From NCBI GenBank assembly GCA_963827515.1, contig CAWHBF010000023.1, positions 372,001-436,000 on the forward strand: a DNA stretch of 64,000 nucleotides, in the 5' to 3' direction. The stretch comes from JABFSA01 sp963827515. GTDB lineage: Bacteria; Acidobacteriota; Vicinamibacteria; Vicinamibacterales; UBA2999. The translations under genes and the position numbers were made by a program. Position 1 is the first letter of the stretch. Every line of letters starts with the position of its first letter. The notes under the pieces were generated by a model that was not told where the DNA came from, did not search any database, and worked only from the letters and a program-made list of their open reading frames with translations. Below, piece by piece: positions 38,982 through 46,701 of the stretch.

Positions 38982-41531
38982 ATGCACCCGGGTGCGTTGC
39001 GGGCCCTCGAGTTCGGTCGGATCGTGGCAGTTGTGCGTGGCCTGGCGGTCACGCCGACCGGTCAGGAACGTCTAGCGGAGCTCCACCCGTCCATCGACGC
39101 CGTGGCGATTACCCATGCCCAACGGGCCACCAGCGAGGGCACCCGGTTCCTCAGCGACCGACCGGGATTTCCGCTGAGAGCGCCGGCGGATCTGGATGCC
39201 ATCCTTCAGTCGCTGGCGGTCGAAAGCCGAGCGCTCGAACCGCTGCGCCTCGTCTCGCTCGCCGATTACCTCGAGTCGATTGATCAGACGCGGAGCGTCG
39301 TGGCACGGCTCGGCGAATCGTTTCCGATCCTGCGGCAGCTGGTCGCTCCCCTCTCGTCCTTCGGGGCAGAGATCGCTGATGTCAGACGGAAGATCGACTC
39401 AGCCGGTGAGGTGGCTGACGATGCCAGCCCGACGCTGGCCGGGATCCGCGAACGCCTGCGAAAACAGCGAGCCAAGCTTCGCTCCACGCTCGACGGATTC
39501 CTGCGGGGGCGTGACACGGCGAAGTACCTTCAGGAGCAGGTCATCACCGATCGCAACGGACGTTACGTGTTGGTCGTCCGCGCGGAACACCGATCCTCGA
39601 TACCCGGTATCGTCCATGGCACCTCCGCCAGCGGCGCGAGTCTCTTCCTGGAGCCGCTCGGTACCGTCGATGTCAACAACGACATCGTCGCGCTCGAAGA
39701 ACAGGAACTCGAGGAGGTGCGACGCATTCTGCTCGAACTGACAGATGCGTTCCGCGCCAGGCCGGACGATCTGTACCAGGCCATCGACATCGCGACGGAA
39801 CTGGACGTGATCCAGGCGCGCGCTCGATTCTCGATCATGGTTGGCGGGGTCGAACCGGTGATCGCCCAGGACGGCGCGCTCGAACTGAAAGCCGCGCGCC
39901 ACCCCTTGCTCATGCAGCGGGTCCAGGAAAGACTGAACTCGGAACTCGGGACTGGGGATTCGGGACTGGGAACTGCGGGCTCGGGATTGGGAAACAGCAC
40001 CTCGAGCGTGGAATCCGAAACGCGAAGCTCCGGGCTCCGAGCCCCGAGCCCCCGATCCCCAGTCCCGGTCGATATTTTGCTCCTGTCGCCTATAACGACA
40101 CTCGTCATCACCGGACCCAATACGGGAGGCAAGACCGTCGCGCTGAAGACCGCCGGGCTGCTCGTCGCCATGGCGCAGGCAGGGCTTCATGTGCCCGCGG
40201 AGCAGGGCTCTCGCCTTCCGGTGTTCCGTTCGCTCTTTGCGGATATCGGGGACGCGCAGTCGATCTCCGCCAGCTTGAGCACCTTCTCGGCACACATCAG
40301 CCATGTCGTCTCGATGGACCACGAACTGGCGCTGCCCTCGCTTGTGCTGTTGGACGAGATTGGAGCGGGCACTGATCCGATTGAAGGCAGCGCGCTCGGC
40401 ATCGCCGTGATCGATCACTTCCGGGCGCGGGGCGCGCACCTGATTGCGACCACCCACTACGACTCCTTGAAATCGTACGCGTCCACGACGCCCGGCGTAA
40501 CGGGAGCATCGTTCGGCTTCGATCCAGGCACGTTTGCACCGACCTATCGGATTGTGTACGGATCGCCGGGCCGAAGCCTGGCCATCGAGATCGCGGCGCG
40601 CCTTGGCATGCCCGCGTCAGTCATTGCCGCCGCGAGGGAGAATCTCAGCGAACCGGAAAAACGCCTCGCAGAGCACTTGAAGCGCATCGACGATGACCTT
40701 CGACAGGTCGAGCAGGATCGACAAGGCCTGGCGCGGGAACGGGCAGCCGTCACGGAAGCGGCGATGAAAGTGCGATCGCGGGAAGACTCGGTTCGCGAGC
40801 GCGAGGACAAGCTGCGGCGGCGACTGGACGCGAAGCTGGACGATCGACTCCGCGACGCACGAGTCGAGATTGACGCAGTGGTCGAAGGACTCAAAGCGAA
40901 GGCCGCCGCCCTATCCGATCAGGCGGCAGTGCGATTGCGAACAGGAGAGCGACTTCGCGCGGCCGGCCTGAACACCGGCGAGACGGGCGCTGTCCGGGCA
41001 GAGGCGCGGGCGGCACTGGACGAGATCGCGAATCGATTGAAGGGTGGTGCAGCTCCGGAGCCGACCGCCATCGTCGAGCACCCAGCGTCGGTCGAGCCCG
41101 GGACTCGCGTCATCGTAGGGGGGCTTGGCCTTGAAGGAATCGTGACGGAGGTGCAAAGCGAACACGCTAACGTTGACGTGCGAGGCAAGCGCCTTCGTGT
41201 TGCGCTGAAAGAACTGCGGGTCATCGGCGGCCCTGCGCCAACGGCAACGGTCAGCATCAGCGTGGACCTTCAACCGCGGGAAGGCCTGCTGTCTGAGTTG
41301 AACGTGATCGGTGCGACGGTTGAGGAGGCCCTCGCGCGCCTCGAGCGCTTCCTCGATGCCTCGATGAGCAGCGACCTGCGTGAGCTTCGCATCGTCCATG
41401 GGCACGGGACTGGACAACTGCGCCGCGCAGTTGCCGCGTTTCTCAAGAACCATCCGCTCGTGGAACGATTCGACGCCGCGCCGCAGAACCAGGGCGGCGG
41501 CGGTGCGACCGTGGTGGTGCTGAAAGACTGA
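38982..41531 (+). CDS. mutS2: Endonuclease MutS2 with in-frame word-repeat insertion
   Basis: 849 residues. Core and clamp domains, then MutS ATPase: Walker A ITGPNTGGKT (near 377-384), SLSTFSAHISH, Walker B LVLLDEIGAGTDP, then THYDSLK, a long charged coiled coil, and the C-terminal Smr nuclease domain (LRIVHGHGTGQLRRAV). MutS2 binds branched DNA or collided ribosomes and, by its Smr domain, cuts. Between HPLLMQRVQ and LVITGPNTGG about 44 residues (~320-364), rich in Gly, Ser and Pro, have no counterpart in MutS2 and are encoded by a heptad-word inverted repeat. The reading frame is open throughout. Confidence 0.95.
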   Translation: MHPGALRALEFGRIVAVVRGLAVTPTGQERLAELHPSIDAVAITHAQRATSEGTRFLSDRPGFPLRAPADLDAILQSLAVESRALEPLRLVSLADYLESIDQTRSVVARLGESFPILRQLVAPLSSFGAEIADVRRKIDSAGEVADDASPTLAGIRERLRKQRAKLRSTLDGFLRGRDTAKYLQEQVITDRNGRYVLVVRAEHRSSIPGIVHGTSASGASLFLEPLGTVDVNNDIVALEEQELEEVRRILLELTDAFRARPDDLYQAIDIATELDVIQARARFSIMVGGVEPVIAQDGALELKAARHPLLMQRVQERLNSELGTGDSGLGTAGSGLGNSTSSVESETRSSGLRAPSPRSPVPVDILLLSPITTLVITGPNTGGKTVALKTAGLLVAMAQAGLHVPAEQGSRLPVFRSLFADIGDAQSISASLSTFSAHISHVVSMDHELALPSLVLLDEIGAGTDPIEGSALGIAVIDHFRARGAHLIATTHYDSLKSYASTTPGVTGASFGFDPGTFAPTYRIVYGSPGRSLAIEIAARLGMPASVIAAARENLSEPEKRLAEHLKRIDDDLRQVEQDRQGLARERAAVTEAAMKVRSREDSVREREDKLRRRLDAKLDDRLRDARVEIDAVVEGLKAKAAALSDQAAVRLRTGERLRAAGLNTGETGAVRAEARAALDEIANRLKGGAAPEPTAIVEHPASVEPGTRVIVGGLGLEGIVTEVQSEHANVDVRGKRLRVALKELRVIGGPAPTATVSISVDLQPREGLLSELNVIGATVEEALARLERFLDASMSSDLRELRIVHGHGTGQLRRAVAAFLKNHPLVERFDAAPQNQGGGGATVVVLKD
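39938..40068 (+). repeat. Heptad-word inverted repeat inserted in mutS2
   Basis: Left arm (39944-39992): GGGACTG, GGGATTC, GGGACTG, GGAACTG, CGGGCTC, GGGATTG. Right arm (40026-40068) in reverse complement: CGGGACTGGGGATCGGGGG, then CTCGGGGCTCGGAGCCCGG. It splits the mutS2 sequence just ahead of the ATPase P-loop strand without breaking the frame. Confidence 0.85.
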
Positions 41532-41544
41532 GTTTCGGCGTATA

Positions 41545-43308
41545 ATGGCTTTGTTCCCCCAACAGTTCATCGACGACCTGAAGCACCACGCCGATATCGT
41601 GGTCGTCATTCAGGACTACGTGTCGCTGAAGAAAGTGGGGGCGACATATAAGGGGCTCTGCCCGTTCCACGGCGAAAAGACCCCCTCGTTTCACGTCAAC
41701 CGCGACAAGGGTTTCTTCCACTGCTTCGGCTGTGGAGTGGGGGGCGACGTCTTCAAGTTTCTCGAGCTTCACGAGAAGGTTGGGTTCCAGGACGCCGTGA
41801 AGCAGCTCGCGCAGCGCTTCGGCGTCACTGTTCCGGAGCTCGAGCAGAACGACGAACAACGTGCGAGCACCGCGGAACGAGAAGGGCTGCTCAACGTACA
41901 CGAGGCAGCGGCCGCGTGGTTCCATGAGCAGCTCGCGTCCCCGGCTGGCGCCCGCATTCGACAACAGATTGCCGGTCGCGGAATCACGAGCGCCACGAGC
42001 GCGGCGCTCGGACTCGGGTTCGCGCCAACTGCGCGCGAGGGGCTCAAGCAGTCGCTCTTGAAGCAGGGCTTCTCGCAGGCCCTGTTGCTGCGTGCAGGTC
42101 TCCTGGTCCAGCGCGACGACGGTGGGGTCATCGACCGGTTTCGGAACCGGCTGATCATCCCCATTTGTCGGGACACTGGATCGGTAATCGCGTTCGGAGG
42201 CCGGGCGGTCGATGCCGACCAGCAACCCAAGTACCTGAACTCGCCCGAAACACCGATCTACTCGAAAGGCCGCACCCTCTACGGCCTGAACTTGAGCAAG
42301 GCGGCCGTTCGGCAAGGGGGGATGGCGGTGCTAGTAGAGGGCTATTTCGACTTTGCCCAGGTGTATCAGGCCGGGTTCCACGCGGTCGTGGCTTCGTGCG
42401 GTACGGCGCTCACACCCGCTCAGGCCCAGCAACTGCGCCGGTTCACGGGGAAGGTCGTGCTCAGCTTCGACCCTGACGCTGCCGGTCAGGGCGCGGCGGC
42501 AAAATCCTGTGAAATGCTAGTTAGTGAAGGGTTTGACGTCAACGTGGCGATCCTGCCGGCCGGCGAGGATCCCGACACGTACGTGCGAAAACACGGTCAT
42601 GCCGGCTATCGCGAGCGTCTGAAAACGTCCACGCCTTATCTGGAGTTTCTCCTGGACCGGGCGGCGGGGGGACACAACCTCAATACCGATGACGGCAGGG
42701 TCAAGTTTCTGAATGAAATGTTACCGGTGGCCAGCCGTATTCCAGATATGACGGTCCGCGACCGTTTTGCCGACCGCCTGGCGCACAAGGCCCGAATCAC
42801 GGATGAAGTCGTTCGAGCTGAGATTCGACGTATGGCCACCCAGCGGCAGACGACGGTTACGGTACGTGAACTACCCAACCTCGGACGGGTTACCAAGGCC
42901 GAAAAGGGCCTGATTTGGTTGCTTCTTCACGATCCCGAGCCGGCACTCGTTGCCCTCGAGGGTCTGGACGAGGGCGACCTGGAAGGGTTGCCGGCGCGCT
43001 CGGTGCTGGATCTTGCGCGTAAACTGAATCAAGATAGGAGATTCTCGCCAGCGATACTCCTCGAACGTCTAACTAGTGTGGATGCCCAGCTCGTCACGGC
43101 CATTGCCAGTGAGCCGGAACCCCATGTCACCGACGCCGAGGGCTGCGCGCGGATACTGAGACGGTTGCGGTGCGAGCGTGAGCATACGGCGATCCAGCGG
43201 GAAATCGACCGCCTGCAGGAGTTGGGCGCCGCTCAGCACGGCGAAAGCATCGACGCGCTGTGGGCGCGCAAACTCGATCTGCTCCAGCGGATCGAAGGGC
43301 TGATTTAG
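41545..43308 (+). CDS. dnaG: DNA primase
   Basis: 587 residues. N-terminal zinc-binding CHC2 domain (LCPFHGEKTPSFHVN ... FFHCFGCGVGGD), catalytic Toprim core with VEGYFDFAQ and SFDPDAAGQGAA, then the DnaB-binding helical C-terminus. Lays RNA primers at the replication fork in the cytoplasm. The start is that of the family (MALFPQQFIDDLK). It is 13 bp from mutS2 and followed by a word repeat and rpoD. Confidence 0.97.
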   Translation: MALFPQQFIDDLKHHADIVVVIQDYVSLKKVGATYKGLCPFHGEKTPSFHVNRDKGFFHCFGCGVGGDVFKFLELHEKVGFQDAVKQLAQRFGVTVPELEQNDEQRASTAEREGLLNVHEAAAAWFHEQLASPAGARIRQQIAGRGITSATSAALGLGFAPTAREGLKQSLLKQGFSQALLLRAGLLVQRDDGGVIDRFRNRLIIPICRDTGSVIAFGGRAVDADQQPKYLNSPETPIYSKGRTLYGLNLSKAAVRQGGMAVLVEGYFDFAQVYQAGFHAVVASCGTALTPAQAQQLRRFTGKVVLSFDPDAAGQGAAAKSCEMLVSEGFDVNVAILPAGEDPDTYVRKHGHAGYRERLKTSTPYLEFLLDRAAGGHNLNTDDGRVKFLNEMLPVASRIPDMTVRDRFADRLAHKARITDEVVRAEIRRMATQRQTTVTVRELPNLGRVTKAEKGLIWLLLHDPEPALVALEGLDEGDLEGLPARSVLDLARKLNQDRRFSPAILLERLTSVDAQLVTAIASEPEPHVTDAEGCARILRRLRCEREHTAIQREIDRLQELGAAQHGESIDALWARKLDLLQRIEGLI

Positions 43309-43311
43309 GAG

Positions 43312-43399
43312 GTCTTTCGACTTTGGTCTTTGGTCTTTCGTCTTTGGCCTCTCGTAGGACTGACGAAAAACCAAAGACCAGAGACCAAAGACCAGAGAC
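43312..43399. repeat. Heptad-word inverted repeat between dnaG and rpoD
   Basis: Left arm (43312-43352): GTCTTTC, GACTTTG, GTCTTTG, GTCTTTC, GTCTTTG, GCCTCTC. Right arm (43366-43399), reverse complement: GTCTCTG, GTCTTTG, GTCTCTG, GTCTTTG. Very like the element at 38868-38972. Confidence 0.85.
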
Positions 43400-43414
43400 A
43401 TTGGTGGAACGACT

Positions 43415-45121
43415 ATGAGCCTGTCGATCGAAGAAAGATACGACGAAGTACGGCAGCTGATCACCGTTGGCAAGGAGAAGGGTTATCTCCTGTACGACGA
43501 GGTGAACGAGCTACTCCCGTCGGAGATTACATCGTCGGAGGATCTGGACGATCTCTTCAACGCCTTCGGCAGCGCCGGAATCGAGGTCGTTGACTCCGAC
43601 AAGGCCTACCGGGGGGACAAGGACTTCGACCGCGATGGCTCTGGGGACGAGCCCGAGCTCGACCTCACCCCCGGCGCGCTTGACAAGACCAACGATCCGG
43701 TCCGCATGTACCTCCGCGAGATGGGCACGGTTCCGTTGCTCACGCGCGAGGGCGAAGTGGCCATCGCCAAGCGCATCGAACGCGGCAAGCTGGCGGTGAT
43801 CAAGTCGATCTCCCGGACGCCAACGATCGCGAAGCGAATCCTGACCACCGGCGACCAGTTGCGCGCCGGCGAGCGTACGATTCGAGAGCTGGTCATCTTC
43901 AGCGACGAAGAGATCACCGACGAAGTGATCGACGAGCGCAAGGAAGAAGTGCTCGAGCAGATCGAAGCCGTGCGAAAGTCGCGAGCCACCTTCGTCAAGC
44001 TCGCCGAGAGGATGGAGGAGACGCCCCGCAAGGACAAGCGGAAGTTCCGACGCGCCCGGTGGAAGACCCTTCGTGGCCGCATCGAGGTATCGCGTCTCAT
44101 CCGACGCATCGAGTTCACCGAGACCATCAAGCGCCGCCTGATCGAAGAGGTCAAGGACGCCGTCGACTCCGTGCAGCGCGTGCAGCGTGAAGCCGATGCG
44201 CTCGACCGGCAGCTCAATCCGAAGGTCAAGGTCAAGGGCCCGAGGCTAAAGGAGGAGGAGAAGAAGAACCTCACCAAGAGGCTGAAGGACATTCGCACGC
44301 ATGTGCGGCTGATGATCGATGAGTTGGAAGAGACGCCCGAGCGTCTTCGCCGCACCATCGAGGTCATCCAGCGCGGCGAGGCGCAGGCCGAACAGGCGAA
44401 GAAGGAACTGGTTGAAGCCAACCTCCGCCTTGTCGTCTCGATCGCCAAGAAGTACACGAATCGCGGCCTGCAGTTCCTCGACCTGATCCAGGAAGGGAAC
44501 ATCGGCCTGATGAAGGCGGTCGACAAATTCGAGTACCGCCGCGGCTACAAGTTTTCAACCTATGCGACCTGGTGGATTCGCCAGGCGATCACGCGCGCGA
44601 TCGCCGACCAGGCCCGGACGATCCGCATCCCGGTGCACATGATCGAAACGATCAACAAGCTCATCCGCACGTCGCGCGCGCTGGTGCAGGAGCTGGGCCG
44701 CGAGCCGACATCGGAGGAAATCGCCAAGCGGATGGATATCCCGGTCGCCAAGGTCCGCAAGGTGCTGAAGATCGCCCAGGAACCGATTTCGCTGGAAACC
44801 CCCATCGGTGAAGAAGAGGATTCGCATCTCGGGGACTTCATCGAGGATCGCAACATCGTGTCGCCCGCCGAGGCGGTGATCAACCTGAACCTCCGCGAGC
44901 AGACCGAGGCCGTGCTCCGAACCCTCACGCCGCGTGAGGAGAAGGTGATCAAGATGCGGTTCGGCGTCGGCGACGGCAGCGAGCACACCCTCGAAGAGGT
45001 GGGCCAGAATTTCGCGGTCACTCGTGAACGGATACGACAGATCGAGGCCAAGGCGCTTCGAAAGTTGCGTCACCCGTCCAGGAGCCGTAAGCTCAAGGCA
45101 TTTCTGGAAGGACGAACGTAG
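43415..45121 (+). CDS. rpoD: RNA polymerase primary sigma factor RpoD (sigma-70)
   Basis: 568 residues. Region 1.1 at the N-terminus, 1.2 (DPVRMYLREMGTVPLLTREGE), the variable insert, then region 2 (DLIQEGNIGLMKAVDKFEYRRGYKFSTYATWW), region 3 and region 4 with ERIRQIEAKALRKLRHPSR. It directs core polymerase to housekeeping promoters. The dnaG-rpoD order is the classical macromolecular-synthesis operon without rpsU. GGTGGAAC precedes the ATG. Confidence 0.97.
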   Translation: MSLSIEERYDEVRQLITVGKEKGYLLYDEVNELLPSEITSSEDLDDLFNAFGSAGIEVVDSDKAYRGDKDFDRDGSGDEPELDLTPGALDKTNDPVRMYLREMGTVPLLTREGEVAIAKRIERGKLAVIKSISRTPTIAKRILTTGDQLRAGERTIRELVIFSDEEITDEVIDERKEEVLEQIEAVRKSRATFVKLAERMEETPRKDKRKFRRARWKTLRGRIEVSRLIRRIEFTETIKRRLIEEVKDAVDSVQRVQREADALDRQLNPKVKVKGPRLKEEEKKNLTKRLKDIRTHVRLMIDELEETPERLRRTIEVIQRGEAQAEQAKKELVEANLRLVVSIAKKYTNRGLQFLDLIQEGNIGLMKAVDKFEYRRGYKFSTYATWWIRQAITRAIADQARTIRIPVHMIETINKLIRTSRALVQELGREPTSEEIAKRMDIPVAKVRKVLKIAQEPISLETPIGEEEDSHLGDFIEDRNIVSPAEAVINLNLREQTEAVLRTLTPREEKVIKMRFGVGDGSEHTLEEVGQNFAVTRERIRQIEAKALRKLRHPSRSRKLKAFLEGRT

Positions 45122-45230
45122 TCAGAAGTGGAAAGTACGAAGTGGAAAGTGGGAAGTAAGTGTGCAAGTGAAACCGGGTGCTTCGTGACTTACTTTTGCA
45201 GTTTGACCTTTCCACTTTCCAGTTGCGCAC
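45122..45230. repeat. Heptad-word inverted repeat between rpoD and tRNA
   Basis: Left arm: AGTGGAA, AGTACGA, AGTGGAA, AGTGGGA, AGTAAGT. Right arm (45187-45230), reverse complement: GGAAAGTGGAAAGGTC and AAAAGTAAGT. It ends about 10 bp before the tRNA. Confidence 0.8.
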
Positions 45231-45238
45231 TGCTCCCG

Positions 45239-45314
45239 GGGCCCGTAGCTCAGCGGTTAGAGCGGCCGGCTCATAATCGGTTGGTCCCAGGTTCGAATCC
45301 TGGCGGGCCCACCA
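45239..45314 (+). tRNA. tRNA-Ile2 (CAU anticodon, lysidine type)
   Basis: 76 nt. The acceptor stem GGGCCCG (45239-45245) pairs with CGGGCCC (45304-45310), followed by A and an encoded CCA. D-arm TAGCTCAGCGGTTAGAGC, anticodon loop CTCATAA (anticodon CAT), T-arm GGTTCGAATCC. The loop and variable region match the E. coli Ile2 type rather than elongator Met, so I call Ile2, whose C34 is changed to lysidine by TilS to read AUA. Met elongator is the alternative. Confidence 0.85.
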
Positions 45315-45323
45315 TCATCGTGC

Positions 45324-46070
45324 ATGTCTCCTGATCTCGATCGTCTCATCGAACTGCAACAACTCGACAGCACCATCGAGGATGCGCGGCGGCGCATCGC
45401 CGCACATCCAGAACGTCTGGCCGAAGCTGACACGCGGCTGTCCGAAGCGCGGCAGCGGCTGGAACTCGCGAAGGGGCGGCTCAAGGAGAACCACGAGGCG
45501 CGCCGCGCGCTCGAGAAGGACGCCGCGGTCTTTCAGGCGCGTGTGAGCAAGTTCAAAGACCAACAGTCGGCGGTCAAGACCAACCGCGAGTATCAGGCCA
45601 TCCAGCACGAGACCGAGACCGCGCAGCGCGACGTCAGCGCGGTCGAAGAAAAGGTACTCGAGCGGATGATCGAAGCGGACGTCATCGCGGCCGAGGTCAA
45701 GCAGGACGAGGCCGTCCTCGCCGCGCAAGAGAAAGAAGTCAGCGCCGAGAAAGCCGCCCTCGCCGGCGAACTGGCTGTCGAGGAAGCAGCGTTGGCCAAG
45801 GCGTCGCAAGCGAGAGAGGCGTTGCTGGCCCGTCTGGAACCGCGCCTCCTCGCGTTGTTCGAACAGGTCTCTCGGGTCCGAAAAGGCATCGCGATCTGCA
45901 GCGCCACGCGTGACGGGCTCTGTTCGGTCTGTCACGTGCGCCTGCGCCCGCAGGTCTTTCAGCAGGTGCGGCAGAACGACGGCATCGTCCAGTGTGATAC
46001 CTGCCAGCGCATCCTGTACTACATCCCTCCCCCGGCGCCCGCAGAAGGCGCAGTCACCCATACTCCGTGA
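45324..46070 (+). CDS. Zinc-ribbon coiled-coil protein (C4-type, DUF164-like)
   Basis: 248 residues. A long coiled coil (residues ~5-175) then a C-terminal C4 zinc ribbon: CSVCHVRLRP ... CDTCQRILYY. This is the family often found beside RNase H or the nif3-like gene; it is thought to bind nucleic acid or ribosomal complexes, without proven function. The ATG is 10 bp after the tRNA CCA. Confidence 0.88.
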   Translation: MSPDLDRLIELQQLDSTIEDARRRIAAHPERLAEADTRLSEARQRLELAKGRLKENHEARRALEKDAAVFQARVSKFKDQQSAVKTNREYQAIQHETETAQRDVSAVEEKVLERMIEADVIAAEVKQDEAVLAAQEKEVSAEKAALAGELAVEEAALAKASQAREALLARLEPRLLALFEQVSRVRKGIAICSATRDGLCSVCHVRLRPQVFQQVRQNDGIVQCDTCQRILYYIPPPAPAEGAVTHTP

Positions 46071-46144
46071 CCTTTCGACGTTCGCTCAAGGTCATCCAGA
46101 CCCTTCGACGTCGCTCAGGGTCGCCCCGAGCGAGTCGAGGGGCG
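46068..46144. repeat. CCTTCGACGTCGCTCAGGG-type repeat
   Basis: In the gap before the RNase H gene: GACCTTTCGACGTTCGCTC, GACCCTTCGACGTCGCTCAG and the inverted CCCCGAGCGAGTCGAGGGG. It is a tandem and inverted arrangement of a CCTTCGAC...GCTCAGGG word that from memory is found in many uncultured bacterial genomes. Confidence 0.65.
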
Positions 46145-46158
46145 GGCGGAGCCTAGGA

Positions 46159-46614
46159 ATGAGCCAGGGGTCGCTGTTCGGGACGCCAGGCGGCGGCTCT
46201 GCCGTGGCGAATATCGATGGCGGATCTCGTGGCAATCCAGGCCCGGCAGCCTACGGCGTCCGGATCGAACGAGACGATGGTTCGATTGTGGAGCTGAAGG
46301 AAGCCTTCGGGGTGGCAACGAACAACGTTGCGGAGTATCGCGGCTTGCTGGCGGCGCTCACCTGGGCGACGCGTCACGGCATCGAGCGGCTCCTTGTGCG
46401 GTCCGATTCGCTCCTTCTCGTGAAACAGATGTCCGGGGAGTACCGGGTGAAGCACCCTGGGCTGCAGCCGCTCTGGACGGAAGCGCGCAATCTGGTGCGC
46501 AACCTGCGTGATGTCCGGTTCGAACACGTGCGCCGCGAACTCAACCGCGACGCCGACCGACTTGCCAACGAGGCGATGGATGCGACGGCCGTATCCACGA
46601 GGCCACTCTCGTAA
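46159..46614 (+). CDS. RNase HI-like ribonuclease
   Basis: 151 residues from ATG 46159, with TAGGA upstream. RNase H fold with the catalytic carboxylates: NIDGGSRGNPGPAAYG (Asp), NNVAEYRGLLAAL (Glu), VRSDSLLLVKQM (Asp) and RELNRDADRLAN (Asp). Cuts RNA in RNA-DNA hybrids; as a small bacterial/archaeal-like type it lacks the basic handle of E. coli RnhA. Follows the zinc-ribbon gene as in many genomes. Confidence 0.92.
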   Translation: MSQGSLFGTPGGGSAVANIDGGSRGNPGPAAYGVRIERDDGSIVELKEAFGVATNNVAEYRGLLAALTWATRHGIERLLVRSDSLLLVKQMSGEYRVKHPGLQPLWTEARNLVRNLRDVRFEHVRRELNRDADRLANEAMDATAVSTRPLS

Positions 46615-46701
46615 TCATATCGGGACGCCACCGCTCTAGCCAGCCTGCATCGTCCGATCCGCATGCACTCCCACCGCGTCAATCCCCAACGCGGGGAGTC
46701 G

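Noticed and set aside
41540..41546. TATAAT overlapping the dnaG start codon
   Set aside because: The box contains the ATG itself, so it cannot serve as the promoter for the full-length gene; the family start is at this ATG. Treated as chance.
45239..45314. tRNA-Met elongator
   Set aside because: Anticodon CAT fits, but the anticodon stem-loop and variable region resemble Ile2 more closely; left as alternative.
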